Below, piece after piece: positions 43,756-52,902 of a stretch of 64,000 bases of DNA. The notes below the pieces were generated by a model. It saw only the letters and a program-made list of their open reading frames with translations. It was not told the DNA's origin and did not search any database. The position numbers and the translations under genes are program-made. Every line of letters begins with the position of its first letter. Position 1 is the first letter of the stretch. This DNA comes from Halovivax ruber XH-70 (GTDB lineage: Archaea > Halobacteriota > Halobacteria > Halobacteriales > Natrialbaceae). Location of the stretch: positions 372,001 to 436,000 of the forward strand of contig NC_019964.1 in NCBI RefSeq assembly GCF_000328525.1. Reading direction: 5' to 3'.

Positions 43756-44277
43756 TTATCGATCGTCGGCGACGGCGCTCGAACACTCCTCGATCAGTGT
43801 GCTGTCCGGCTCGCGAACGCTCACCTGCAACTCGTCGTCTTCGCGTGAGACCGTCGCGAAGCCGGGGCGGTTCCCACGCGGCTGGGCGTGACTGCCGGGA
43901 TTACACAGGACGACGTCGTCCGTTTCGACGAGCGTCGGCTGGTGTGAGTGCCCGAACACGACGACGTCGGCGTCGTGTTCCCGGCCGAACAGGGCGAGGG
44001 CGGTTTCGCCGCCGTTGGGTCTGTGGCGTACCGCGAGGCGGATTCCATCCGCTTTGACGATCCGGTCCGTCGGGAGTCGATCCGTGATGGCCGGTTCGTC
44101 GACGTTGCCCGAGACGGCGAAAAGTGGAGCCGAGAACGCCTGGAACGCGTCGAGTACCGACTCAGTCTTGAAGTCGCCGGCGTGGACGATGGCGTCGGCC
44201 TCGCGCGCCGCGACCAGGGCGTCGCCTTCGAGCCCGTGTCCTTCGGTCCGATGCGTATCGGAGAAGACGGCGATCAT
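43756..44277 (-). CDS. Metallophosphoesterase of the YfcE/MJ0936 type (173 aa)
   Basis: The binuclear-metal motifs are all visible: SDTH at residue 6, GDF, GNVDEPA (GNxD), and GHSHQPT near the C-terminus, with NPGSHAQPRG as the conserved family end. Such proteins cleave phosphodiesters (in vitro) or nucleoside phosphates. The physiological substrate is unknown. The first strand MIAVFSDTH begins at the ATG, so the start is secure. Divergent from the CDF exporter. Confidence 0.88.
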   Translation of the reverse strand: MIAVFSDTHRTEGHGLEGDALVAAREADAIVHAGDFKTESVLDAFQAFSAPLFAVSGNVDEPAITDRLPTDRIVKADGIRLAVRHRPNGGETALALFGREHDADVVVFGHSHQPTLVETDDVVLCNPGSHAQPRGNRPGFATVSREDDELQVSVREPDSTLIEECSSAVADDR

Positions 44278-44445
44278 GGGGAGTGTTCACTGGCCGACCA
44301 GAGGGATCTTTCGGTTTGCAGCGATCGTTCGATTCGTCCCCTACGACGGCGAGTGTCGGTCGACGCTCGATTCGCCGTTTTCGGCACATACCGGCGCGCT
44401 TCGAGACGCCCACGTTTTTATCACCGCCCTTCGTACGAAACCGCG

Positions 44446-45393
44446 ATGGCCAATAGCAGATCCGTTGTGATCGCCGCGCTGATCGCCAACGGGATGATTG
44501 CCGTGATGAAGTTCATCGGCTACCTCCTGACGATGAGTCCGGCGATGCTCTCGGAGACCTACCACTCCATCTCCGACACCGGCAATCAGGTATTCTTGCT
44601 GATCGGGTTGCGCTACGGGGCCCAGGAGGCCGACAGGCAACACCCGTTCGGCTACGGCAAGGCCCAGTTCTTCTACAGCTTTCTCGTCAGCGTCATCCTC
44701 TTCGGCGTCGCGGGCCTCGAAAGCGCCAGACACGGCTACAACGCGCTGATGCACGGCTCGCACGCCACGATGGGCCAGACCCCGCCGCTTCCCGTCGTCG
44801 GCGCCGTCGACGGTATCTACGTCAATTACGCCGTCCTCCTCGGGGCAATCGTCTTCGAGACCTGGGCACTGAAGAAGGCGTACGCGGGGATCTCCGCCCA
44901 GATGGACGAGCACGGCTGGGAGACGCTCCGCGAGGCCTTCAGGAAGACCAGCGACGTGACGACGCTGACGGCGCTCACCGAGGACGCCGTCGCACTCGCG
45001 GGCGCAGGGATCGCGCTCTTCGGCGTCTACCTCTCCCGGACGACGGGGGACGAAGTCTACGACGCGGGTGCTGCGCTCATCATCGGCTTCCTGCTCATGG
45101 GCTTTGCTGTCGCACTCGCCTGGCAGAACAAGCGCCTGCTGCTCGGCGAGAGCCTCTCGCCCCAGGCCGAGGGGGAACTCCGTGAGATCGTCGCTACCGC
45201 CGACATCGTCCGCGAGGTCGTCGACTTCCGGACCGTCTTCTTCGGCGCCGAGGAGTTGCTCGTGACGGCAGACGTCGCGTTCGAATCCGACGTCGACGCA
45301 CTCGACGAGCGAATCGCCGAGATCGAACGCGACCTCAAGGCCCACGACGATCAGGTCAAGCGCGTCTACCTCGAACCCGATACCGGGGCGTGA
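44446..45393 (+). CDS. Cation diffusion facilitator (CDF) family exporter (315 aa)
   Basis: Six-helix CDF exporter. Helix 2 has the metal-site sequence LSETYHSISDTGNQVFLL, with HxxxD, and the family QHPFGYGKAQFFYSF precedes helix 3. The second half of the site lies at LTEDAVALAGAGIALFG (the usual HxxxD is replaced by E..D). The C-terminal cytoplasmic domain is about 90 residues. Exchanges Zn2+, Mn2+ or Fe2+ for protons. The exact metal is uncertain, and the unusual TED pair suggests Mn/Fe or a variant. TATA TTTTTATC at 44415-44422 lies 25 nt before the ATG. Confidence 0.88.
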   Translation: MANSRSVVIAALIANGMIAVMKFIGYLLTMSPAMLSETYHSISDTGNQVFLLIGLRYGAQEADRQHPFGYGKAQFFYSFLVSVILFGVAGLESARHGYNALMHGSHATMGQTPPLPVVGAVDGIYVNYAVLLGAIVFETWALKKAYAGISAQMDEHGWETLREAFRKTSDVTTLTALTEDAVALAGAGIALFGVYLSRTTGDEVYDAGAALIIGFLLMGFAVALAWQNKRLLLGESLSPQAEGELREIVATADIVREVVDFRTVFFGAEELLVTADVAFESDVDALDERIAEIERDLKAHDDQVKRVYLEPDTGA

Positions 45394-45430
45394 ACGGGGC
45401 TGTCACGTTGGGAGTCACCCTCGGACGAAC

Positions 45431-45439
45431 GCTTTTATC
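45431..45439 (+). promoter_or_regulatory. TATA box fixing the helicase start at GTG 45463
   Basis: GCTTTTATC lies 24-32 nt before the GTG at 45463 but only about 3 nt before an in-frame ATG at 45442. The spacing favours the GTG as a leaderless start. Confidence 0.6.
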
Positions 45440-45462
45440 GCATGCGGCACCTATCACCGTCC

Positions 45463-47640
45463 GTGTCAGACTCGGCCGACTACCTGCGCTTTTTCCCGTA
45501 CGACGAGCCCTACGAGAATCAGCGGGAGGCGATGGACCGGATCCACAACTCGCTGGTCCGGGGCCAGGACGTGCTCTTCGAGGGCGCCTGCGGGACGGGC
45601 AAGACGCTCTCGGCGCTCGTTCCAGCGCTGTCGGTCGCGCGCGAGCAGGACAAGACGGTCGTCATCACGACGAACGTCCACCAGCAGATGCGCCAGTTCG
45701 TCGCCGACGCTCGCGCGATCGTCGAGACAGAAGATGTCCGCGCGGTCGTCTTCAAGGGCAAGGGCGCGATGTGTCACATCGACGTCGGTTACGAGGAGTG
45801 CCAGACGCTCCGAGACGCCACTCACGACCTCGTCGAGACCGAAGCGGAGTACGCCGAGCTCGAACGCCGCCAGGAGGAACTCTTAGAGCGGAGCCAGGAT
45901 GGCGACGGAGCAGCCGCCGAAGCGCGTGCGGCCGTGATGGACGAACTCGACGCGCTCGAGGGTGAACTCGCGGACCTGGACGATCGCAACGTCTGTTCGT
46001 ACTACCACAACAACCTCACCGACCCGGACGTCGAGGCCCGATTTCGCTCCTGGCTGTTCGACGACGTCCGTTCGCCGGAGCAGATCTACGAGTACGCCGA
46101 GCAACGCGAACTCTGTGGCTACGAACTCCTGAAGGACACCGTCGAGGGAGTGGACCTCGTGGTCTGTAACTACCACCACCTACTCGATCCCGGGATCCGC
46201 GAGGCATTCTTCAGCTGGCTGGGTCGCGATCCCGAGGACGTCATCGCCGTCTTCGACGAGGCGCACAACCTGGAGAACGCCGCCCGCGAACACGCGAGCC
46301 GCGAGTGTTCGGAGCGAACGTTCACGTCCGCGATCGAGGAACTCGACGACAGCGACGATCCGAGGGCGGCACCCGCCCGAAACGTTCTCGAAACGTTCCG
46401 CGACACACTGTGCGAAATGTACGAGGGCTCCTTCGAGTTCGGAGCCCGAGAGCAGGTGGGCGACAACTGGCGTGACGTCGCCATCGCGAACGACGACCGC
46501 CGTGACGACCTCACCCTCTCGTTCCTCCAGTCGTACGCCGGCGAGGGTATCGACGACGATCTGGAGGCGGCCGCCTCCCTCGGTCGGGACCTGGACGAGG
46601 AGTACGAGGAGGCCTACCGCAACGGCGAGCGCGAGACGCGCACCGAGTGCCAGACGCTGCAGGCGGCTCGTTTCGTCCGCGCCTGGATGGACGAGGGTGG
46701 TGCCGCCGGCGTCTACCCCGTCCTCGCCGTCCGTCGAGACGAGGGGACCGACGAGATCTACGGCCGTGCCGAACTCTACAGCTGCTTGCCGACAGGCGTG
46801 ACCGGCGCGCTCTTCGACGACCTCTCGGCGGCGGTCCTCATGAGTGCGACCCTCCAGCCGTTCGACGTCACCGAAGCCGTTCTGGGCATGGACGATCCGG
46901 TCACGATGGCCTACGGACTGGACTTCCCCGCGGCAAACCGTCGAACCTACGCCGTCGAGACGCCGGCGCTGTTCGCGAGCGAGCGCGACGATTCCGACGT
47001 GCAGGACACCGTCGCGACGACGATCGCGAACGCCGTCCGGATGACGCCCGGCAACACGCTCGCCTTCTTCCCCAACTACGGCGAAGCAGACCGCTACGCC
47101 GACCGAGTGGCGCCGCTCGTCGACGCGACCGTCTATCGCGACGAGCCCGGGGTGGCCGTCGAGGACATCCGGCAGGAGTTCGTCGCCGACGACGACGGCC
47201 TGCTCTGTACCTCGCTGTGGGGCACCCTCGCGGAGGGCGTCAGCTTCGACGGCGACGACGCACTCTCCGTCCTCGTGATCGGCGTCGCGTATCCGCACTT
47301 AGACGAACGCGCCGAGGCGGTCCAGGAGGCCTACGACGCCGCCTTCGACGGGACGGACACCGGCTGGCGCTACGCCGTCGAGATCCCGACCGTCCGGAAG
47401 ACCCGCCAGGCGCTCGGTCGCGTCCTCCGATCGCCGGACGACGTCGGCGTGCGTGCCCTCCTCGATCGGCGCTACTCGCGTCGGGCCAAGAGCGATCTGG
47501 GCACCTACAGCGTCAACGGTACGTTCCCGATGGAGACGCGCGAGGAACTGCTCGACATCGAACCGCAGAAACTCACCTTCGCGATGCGCAACTTCTACGC
47601 GGACCACGACGCCTACGACGGCGACCCGCCCGCACCGTGA
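45463..47640 (+). CDS. XPD/Rad3-type Fe-S DNA helicase (725 aa)
   Basis: Superfamily 2 helicase. Walker A GACGTGKT (41-48), DEAH box at 265-268 (VFDEAHNL), motif III-like LMSATLQPF, and C-terminal motif VI VRKTRQALGRVLRSPDD. Four Cys at 104, 113, 178 and 218 (MCHID, YEEC, NVCSYYH, ELCGYE) are placed to bind the XPD 4Fe-4S cluster. The long Glu-rich helix between 113 and 178 is an acidic insertion. It unwinds DNA 5' to 3', probably in repair. Translation is expected from GTG 45463 because of the TATA spacing. Confidence 0.92.
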   Translation: MSDSADYLRFFPYDEPYENQREAMDRIHNSLVRGQDVLFEGACGTGKTLSALVPALSVAREQDKTVVITTNVHQQMRQFVADARAIVETEDVRAVVFKGKGAMCHIDVGYEECQTLRDATHDLVETEAEYAELERRQEELLERSQDGDGAAAEARAAVMDELDALEGELADLDDRNVCSYYHNNLTDPDVEARFRSWLFDDVRSPEQIYEYAEQRELCGYELLKDTVEGVDLVVCNYHHLLDPGIREAFFSWLGRDPEDVIAVFDEAHNLENAAREHASRECSERTFTSAIEELDDSDDPRAAPARNVLETFRDTLCEMYEGSFEFGAREQVGDNWRDVAIANDDRRDDLTLSFLQSYAGEGIDDDLEAAASLGRDLDEEYEEAYRNGERETRTECQTLQAARFVRAWMDEGGAAGVYPVLAVRRDEGTDEIYGRAELYSCLPTGVTGALFDDLSAAVLMSATLQPFDVTEAVLGMDDPVTMAYGLDFPAANRRTYAVETPALFASERDDSDVQDTVATTIANAVRMTPGNTLAFFPNYGEADRYADRVAPLVDATVYRDEPGVAVEDIRQEFVADDDGLLCTSLWGTLAEGVSFDGDDALSVLVIGVAYPHLDERAEAVQEAYDAAFDGTDTGWRYAVEIPTVRKTRQALGRVLRSPDDVGVRALLDRRYSRRAKSDLGTYSVNGTFPMETREELLDIEPQKLTFAMRNFYADHDAYDGDPPAP

Positions 47641-47692
47641 ACTGGCGGTGCGTGGGGTAGTTGGGTCACGAGCGGACCGATCGCCGCCTTTC

Positions 47693-48193
47693 TCAGGCCG
47701 GCAGCGAGACCCGACTCACCGGGAGTCGGCGCTGTCCGTCGAAGAACTCGAGTTCCGATATGGTAAACCGGATCGGGTCGATCTCGCGCTCGGCCAGTCG
47801 TCGTGCCGCCTCCTCGTCGCCACCGCGCGCCAGCGTAATGTGCGGGACGTAGTCCTCGCCTTCGAGTTCGGCCACAGGATCGAAGACGTCGGACAGGTCG
47901 GCGTGGATCCGTTCGAGGCCGGGGCTCTCGATGGCGAAGTAGACGACGGGCGCGGAGCCGACGGGTGGGTCCGCGAAGTACTCGACGCCCGTCACGGCGG
48001 CTTCGACGGCCGGGGCACCCGCCAGTGCGCGGTGGGTGCGCCGCTGCAGGGCGTTCACGTCGGGGGCGTCGCCGAGGCGCTTGACGAGCAGCGAGTGCGT
48101 CTCGCGGACGCGGTCGAACCCGTGGAGGTCGGGATAGAGCCGACTCGCGAGCTGGCGCACCCGGCCCGGGACGGGAGCGTTGACGCTGTACAC
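47693..48193 (-). CDS. 2'-5' RNA ligase-like (2H family) protein with degenerate first His motif (166 aa)
   Basis: The C-terminal HITLARGGDEEA matches one catalytic HxT of the 2H superfamily. The N-terminal counterpart is unclear: ETHSLLVKRLG keeps the His and spacing but reads HSL instead of HxT/S. The fold is supported by FDRVRETHSLLVKRLG and YVPHITLARGG. The protein might be catalytically impaired or have altered specificity. Compare the intact ThpR at 2106. Convergent with the helicase, 53 bp away. Confidence 0.7.
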   Translation of the reverse strand: MYSVNAPVPGRVRQLASRLYPDLHGFDRVRETHSLLVKRLGDAPDVNALQRRTHRALAGAPAVEAAVTGVEYFADPPVGSAPVVYFAIESPGLERIHADLSDVFDPVAELEGEDYVPHITLARGGDEEAARRLAEREIDPIRFTISELEFFDGQRRLPVSRVSLPA

Positions 48194-48297
48194 ACCGGAG
48201 ATGGTCGTCCTCGATCAAAGAGCGTGGCGGTTCGCGGGCGGGCGAGGGACTGTTGACAGTAGTCCGGGACTGCCGGTCGCGCCGGCAGTGGTCGATC

Positions 48298-48483
48298 CTA
48301 TATTCGGTCGAGCAGCCAGAGCACGATCACCAGTGCGATAGCGAGCACAACGACGGTACTGACGAGATCGGCGATGAATCCGACGACTGGACCGACGATC
48401 TCGAGGACGAGATACACTGCGATCAGCAGGAGGACGAGCTTCAGCAGTGTCTCGACATCGAGTGACGCGCGTGTTCCGTTCAT
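48298..48483 (-). CDS. 61-aa two-helix membrane protein
   Basis: MNGTRASLDVETLLKLVLLL starts two hydrophobic helices, LLLIAVYLVLEIVGPVVGFI and VSTVVVLAIALVIVLWLLD, ending in RI. It resembles a common haloarchaeal mini-membrane protein family with the LDVETLLKLVLLLI start. Function unknown. Monocistronic. Confidence 0.68.
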   Translation of the reverse strand: MNGTRASLDVETLLKLVLLLIAVYLVLEIVGPVVGFIADLVSTVVVLAIALVIVLWLLDRI

Positions 48484-48615
48484 GCGCCGTTCCTTTCGAG
48501 GGGGTGGTCAAAAAACCACCGTCGATCTGGTTGGGCCACCGAAATGACTGTCCCTGTCAACGCGTGGCAATCGATTACAAAACAATCTAATGGGCGGGGG
48601 TGTCACCTCTGTGTG

Positions 48616-49833
48616 ATGGCCGGTTGGCCGGTTCGTGGTGTGCAGGTGCTGTGCGGTGGTGTGCTGCTCGCGGCGCTCGTGGTGGGCGCACTCAGCCTCG
48701 GCTCCGTCTCGGCCCTCGCAGGCGCCGCCCCGACCGCGACTGATGGCGCTGTCGTCCCGGCGGACGACTCGCTCGGAACAGGTGCCAAGTGGCAGCCCCA
48801 GGCCCAGTCCAACGAGACGGAGCCGACGCTGGTAACGGGGTTCGATCGAGTCGAGACGCGAATCGAACTCCTCGAGAACAGTTCGGCGTCGGTGACGGTC
48901 ACGTACCGATACCTCCGTTCCGATAACGCCTCGGCGGCCGAGTGGGAGAATATTCGATCCAACGTTTCCGCGTCGCCGAGGAGCTACCTCGCCGGTGAGC
49001 GCGCTCGGTGGAACGACACGGTCGCGGCCGGACAGAACGCGACCGGTCGCGAGATGGACGTCTCGGATTTCGCAATTCGGACCGAGGAGGGAATGACGCC
49101 GCAAGCGTACGGCGACGTGATCGTCACGTTCCGCTGGGCCTCGTTCGCCCAGGTCGAACCGAAGTGGATCGGCGCTGGCGACGCACTGTCCCGGTTCGCT
49201 CTGGAGGACCGTGCCACGCTCCGGATCCAGTGGCCCGACGGCTACGTCCTGCAGGACGCGAGCCCCGACCCCGACGACACCGATCGGCGAACGGTCGTCG
49301 GCTGGCACGGCGAGGAGACGGATTTCCTCGAGGACGAACCCTGGATCGAAGTGATCCACGAGGGAGCGCCACCCGAGACGGCCGGCGCTGGGCCCGACTC
49401 GTCCCGATCGATCCTTCCGTTCGTCATCGTCGGACTCACCATCGCTCTTCTGGGCGTCGCCGTCGCGTGGTGGTTCCGGCGCTCTGACGCCGATCGCGGC
49501 ACGGACCCGGCGGTGGACCCACCGGTGGCGCCGGCAGACGAGCCGTCGGTGGCCCCACCGCCCGATCTCATGAGCAACGAAGAGCGGGTTCTCTCGCTCT
49601 TGCGGTCGAACGGTGGCCGGATGAAACAACAGACGGTCGTCGCCGAACTCGACTGGACCGAGGCGAAGACGAGCCAGGTCGTCGGCGACCTGCGCGACGG
49701 CGGGGCGGTCGAAGTGTTCCGGCTCGGTCGGGAGAACGTCCTGGCGGTGCCGGATCACGAGCCGGGTTCGGCGGTCGACGCCGAGACGGACGCCGGTGAG
49801 CCGGCTGCTGACGACGGAGAAGACGCGGAGTGA
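48616..49833 (+). CDS. Membrane-anchored winged-helix protein with extracellular domain (405 aa)
   Basis: Layout: signal or anchor helix (VQVLCGGVLLAALVVGALSLG), an exported beta-rich domain with many N-glycosylation sites (NES, NAS, NVS and NDT types; residues about 60-275), one transmembrane helix (ILPFVIVGLTIALLGVAVAWWF), then a cytoplasmic winged helix (NEERVLSLLRSNGGRMKQQTVVAELDWTEAKTSQVVGDL). This is a haloarchaeal one-component membrane regulator design (DUF7345/DUF7343-like). The signal sensed is unknown. ATG 48616 (MAGWPVRGVQ) preferred over 48544. Confidence 0.75.
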   Translation: MAGWPVRGVQVLCGGVLLAALVVGALSLGSVSALAGAAPTATDGAVVPADDSLGTGAKWQPQAQSNETEPTLVTGFDRVETRIELLENSSASVTVTYRYLRSDNASAAEWENIRSNVSASPRSYLAGERARWNDTVAAGQNATGREMDVSDFAIRTEEGMTPQAYGDVIVTFRWASFAQVEPKWIGAGDALSRFALEDRATLRIQWPDGYVLQDASPDPDDTDRRTVVGWHGEETDFLEDEPWIEVIHEGAPPETAGAGPDSSRSILPFVIVGLTIALLGVAVAWWFRRSDADRGTDPAVDPPVAPADEPSVAPPPDLMSNEERVLSLLRSNGGRMKQQTVVAELDWTEAKTSQVVGDLRDGGAVEVFRLGRENVLAVPDHEPGSAVDAETDAGEPAADDGEDAE

Positions 49834-49881
49834 TTCGCCGGTTGCTCGCCTGTACGGCGTCCGATTGCTGGAACCGAGTCC

Positions 49882-49887
49882 TTTAAG
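49882..49887 (+). promoter_or_regulatory. TATA box of the 27-codon ORF
   Basis: TTTAAG lies 26-31 nt before the ATG at 49913, as in other leaderless genes in the window. Confidence 0.5.
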
Positions 49888-49912
49888 CCGGTCTGGCGTG
49901 TGGACTATTCCA

Positions 49913-49996
49913 ATGTCCCTCGCGTCTCGCTCCGGGTTCGATCCCCAGGGGAGCGACGCGACTCGGCGACCGCGAGCGTTCCGACCGGGCCGTTAG
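49913..49996 (+). CDS. 27-aa leaderless micro-ORF or structured RNA upstream of argG
   Basis: An ATG at the TATA-predicted transcription start opens 27 codons with normal G/C third positions (MSLASRSGFDPQGSDATRRP, ending RPGR). The same bases form a long hairpin (CGCGTC-TCGCTCC pairing with GGAGCGACGCG) enclosing GGGTTCGATCCCC, which mimics a tRNA T arm, and a second hairpin GGGCC-GTTA-GGCCC at the stop codon. Either a small peptide, a small RNA, or an attenuator-like leader is possible. It is 160 bp upstream of argG. Confidence 0.3.
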   Translation: MSLASRSGFDPQGSDATRRPRAFRPGR

Positions 49997-50115
49997 GCCC
50001 ACCTCTTACTCACTCCCTCGATACCGGTGTTGCAAATTCTCTAGCGTTGGATGCGTCTTCATCCACGAATCGTCGATAGTGTGCACTCTGCGATTTAATT
50101 ACGAAAATTACAACA

Positions 50116-50132
50116 ACGAATTTATGTTGGTG
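50116..50132 (+). promoter_or_regulatory. argG promoter element shared with lysW
   Basis: ACGAATTTATGTTGGTG includes the TATA-like TTTATG, 35 nt before the argG ATG. 16 of 17 bases match the lysW promoter element at 53086. Position and repetition suggest a common core promoter with a built-in operator. Confidence 0.6.
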
Positions 50133-50155
50133 GGGGTGCTTCACTCGGATACCAC

Positions 50156-51433
50156 ATGACACGCGTTGCACTCGCGTTCTCGGGCGGGCTGGACACGACG
50201 GTCTGTGTCCCGCTGCTCGCGGAGGAGTACGGATACGACGAGGTGCTCGGCGTCACGGTCGACGTCGGGCAACCCGAATCGGAGTTCGAGGAGGCCGCGG
50301 CAACGGCTGACGCGCTCGATCTGGAGCACGTCGTGGTCGACGCGAAATCGGCGTTCGCCGACCTCTGTCTCGAGGGCGTTCGCGCGAACGCGACCTATCA
50401 GGGCTACCCGCTGGGGACGGCGCTCGCGCGGCCGGTCATCGCCGAGGCCATCCTCGAGGTCGCCGAAGACCACGGCTGCACCGGCCTGGCTCACGGCTGT
50501 ACCGGCAAGGGCAACGATCAGCTGCGATTCGAGGCCATCTGGCGCGACTCGGACATGGAGGTCATCGCGCCCGTGCGCGAACTCGGGCTCACGCGCGAGT
50601 GGGAACAGGCGTACGCGGCCGAGAAGGACCTGCCCGTCGAGGGTGGCAACGAGGGCGACTGGTCGATCGACACGAACCTCTGGAGTCGCTCCGTCGAGGG
50701 CAAGGAACTCGAGGATCCGAGCTACGTCCCCGGCGAGGAGATCTACGAGTGGACCGACGCGCCGTCGGGCGAGACGGCCGAGCTCGAGATCGAATTCGAG
50801 GATGGCTATCCGGTCGCCGTCGATGGCGAGGCGATGGAACCCGTCGCGCTGATCGAGCACCTGAACGAGGTTGCCGGCGCCTACGGTGTCGGTCGCACCG
50901 ACACGATGGAAGACCGCATGCTCGGCCTGAAGGTCCGTGAGAACTACGAGCACCCGGCCGCGACGACGCTGCTCGCGGCCCACGAGGCGCTCGAAGCGCT
51001 CGTCCTCACCCAGGAGGAGCGCCAGTTCAAGGACACGATCGACGCGAAGTGGGCCGAGAAGGCCTACGAGGGCCTGATCGACGCGCCGCTCGTCGGCGCG
51101 CTCGACGCCTTCGTCGCCGAGACGCAACAGCGCGTGACGGGCACGGTCACCATCCGCTTCGAGGGTGGCCAGGCCCGCGCCGTCGGGCGCGACAGCGCGT
51201 ACGCCGCGTACTCGGCCGACCACGCCTCCTTCGACACGGAGGCCGTCGGGAAGATCGAGCAGGCGGACGCCACCGGCGTCGCGAAGTACCACGGCTTCCA
51301 GCGCCGTCTCGCGAACGAGTCGATTGCGGCCATCGACGGAGCGGACGACGCCTCGTCGACGGACTCGCCCACACTCGCGACCGACGGCGGTAGCACCGAC
51401 GAGTCCGCGACGACCGACGACTCCACGGAGTGA
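50156..51433 (+). CDS. argG: Argininosuccinate synthase ArgG (425 aa)
   Basis: Condenses citrulline and aspartate with ATP. SGGLDTT P-loop at residues 9-15, GKGNDQLRFEA, LWSRSVEGKELEDP, and VGRTDTMEDRMLGLKVRENYEHPA are classic. About 30 residues of acidic Ser/Thr/Asp-rich sequence are added at the C-terminus (TDSPTLATDGGSTDES). First gene of the arginine cluster, overlapping argH by 4 bp. Confidence 0.97.
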   Translation: MTRVALAFSGGLDTTVCVPLLAEEYGYDEVLGVTVDVGQPESEFEEAAATADALDLEHVVVDAKSAFADLCLEGVRANATYQGYPLGTALARPVIAEAILEVAEDHGCTGLAHGCTGKGNDQLRFEAIWRDSDMEVIAPVRELGLTREWEQAYAAEKDLPVEGGNEGDWSIDTNLWSRSVEGKELEDPSYVPGEEIYEWTDAPSGETAELEIEFEDGYPVAVDGEAMEPVALIEHLNEVAGAYGVGRTDTMEDRMLGLKVRENYEHPAATTLLAAHEALEALVLTQEERQFKDTIDAKWAEKAYEGLIDAPLVGALDAFVAETQQRVTGTVTIRFEGGQARAVGRDSAYAAYSADHASFDTEAVGKIEQADATGVAKYHGFQRRLANESIAAIDGADDASSTDSPTLATDGGSTDESATTDDSTE

Positions 51434-52902
51434 CGATGAACGATTCCGACGCCGAGGGCGTGGTTCGCCGCGACCGCTTCAGCGGCGGCCCCGCACGGGA
51501 TTTCCTGTCCTCGCTCGCGGCGGACGAGCGGATCTTCGGGGCCGACCTCGCGGTCGACCGCGCCCACGTCGTGATGCTCGCCGAGTGCGACATCGTCGAC
51601 GACGAGACGGCGGGGGCGATCCTCGGTGCGCTGGACGAGATCGAGGCCGCGGGCCACGACGCGCTTCCAGAGGGGGAGGACGTCCACGAGGCGATCGAGA
51701 CGGCAGTCATCGACCGCGTCGGCCCAGACGGCGGGCGGATGCACACTGCGCGCTCGCGCAACGACGAGGTCGCGACCTGCATTCGCTACCGCCTTCGTGA
51801 GGACGTCCTCGGCGCCGTCGAGGCGACGCTCGCGCTGCGCGAGGCGCTCGCCGAAATCGCCGACGTTCACACGGAGACGATCATGCCGGGCTACACGCAC
51901 TTACAGCCCGCCCAGCCGACGACCGTCGCCCAGTGGGCGCTCTCTTACGAGTCGGCGGTCGCACGCGACACGGCGCGGCTCTTCGACGCCTTCGACCGGC
52001 TCGACGCCTCGCCGCTCGGCGCTGCGGCGTTCGCCGGCACGCCGTTCGAGATCGATCGTGAACGCACCGCCGAGTTGCTCGGCTTCTCTTCGGTCCTGTC
52101 GAACGCGACGGACGCCGTCGCGGGTCGCGACGTCCTCCTCGAGACGACCCAGGCACTCTCGACGCTGGCGACGACGCTCTCGGGGCTCGCCGAGGACCTG
52201 ATCGTCTTCGCGAATCGCGGGTTCGTCGACCTCGCCGACGACTACTCGTCGACCTCGTCGATCATGCCGCAGAAGGTGAATCCGGACACGCTCGAACTCG
52301 TCCGCGCGGTCGCGGGTGACGCGGCGGCCGGCGTCCAGGGTCTCACGACGACGCTCAAGGGACTCCCGCGCGCGTACAACCGCGATCTGCAGCGTGCGAC
52401 GCCGCACGTCTGGGAGACCGTCGATGCCGTGACCGAGGCGACCGAGGTGGCCGCCGGGGCGGCCGCGACGGCCGACTGGAACGCGGAATCGCTCTCCGCG
52501 GCGGCCGGCGAGGGGTTCTCGACGGCCACGGGCGTCGCCGATCTCCTCGCAGCGAAGGGCGTCCCCTTCCGCACGGCGCACGAAATCGTCGCGGAGGCGG
52601 CGGCCGCAGCCGAGGAGCCCGGCGTGTCGATCCGCGAGGCGCTCGCGGACGCCGCCGTGGCGCATCTCGACGCGCCGCTCGACGAGTTCGTCGCCTCCGG
52701 CGCGCTCGCCGACGCACTCGATCCGGAATCGAGCGTCGTCAGTCGCGATTCGACGGGTGGGCCCGCGCCGGAGGCAGTCGCCGACCAGCTCGCGGCGGTC
52801 TCGTCGTCGATCGAGGCCGATCGCGAACTGCACGCGAACACCGCGTGCGTCCTCGGGACCGCTAACGAGCGCCGCCTGGAGGTGGTGTCGACCTATGTCT
52901 GA
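51430..52902 (+). CDS. argH: Argininosuccinate lyase ArgH (490 aa)
   Basis: Last step of arginine synthesis. Fumarase/aspartase superfamily signature SSIMPQKVNPD, with HTARSRNDEVAT and YTHLQPAQPTTVAQWALSY as active-site segments. GTG start at 51430 in the argG overlap. ATG two codons later (51436) is an alternative. Residues 450-490 are an Ala/acidic tail. Confidence 0.96.
   Translation: MTMNDSDAEGVVRRDRFSGGPARDFLSSLAADERIFGADLAVDRAHVVMLAECDIVDDETAGAILGALDEIEAAGHDALPEGEDVHEAIETAVIDRVGPDGGRMHTARSRNDEVATCIRYRLREDVLGAVEATLALREALAEIADVHTETIMPGYTHLQPAQPTTVAQWALSYESAVARDTARLFDAFDRLDASPLGAAAFAGTPFEIDRERTAELLGFSSVLSNATDAVAGRDVLLETTQALSTLATTLSGLAEDLIVFANRGFVDLADDYSSTSSIMPQKVNPDTLELVRAVAGDAAAGVQGLTTTLKGLPRAYNRDLQRATPHVWETVDAVTEATEVAAGAAATADWNAESLSAAAGEGFSTATGVADLLAAKGVPFRTAHEIVAEAAAAAEEPGVSIREALADAAVAHLDAPLDEFVASGALADALDPESSVVSRDSTGGPAPEAVADQLAAVSSSIEADRELHANTACVLGTANERRLEVVSTYV

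Noticed and set aside
49920-49965. T-arm-like GGGTTCGATCCCC suggesting a tRNA
   Set aside because: No acceptor, D or anticodon arms can be folded around it, so no tRNA is called. The possible micro-ORF/RNA is listed instead.
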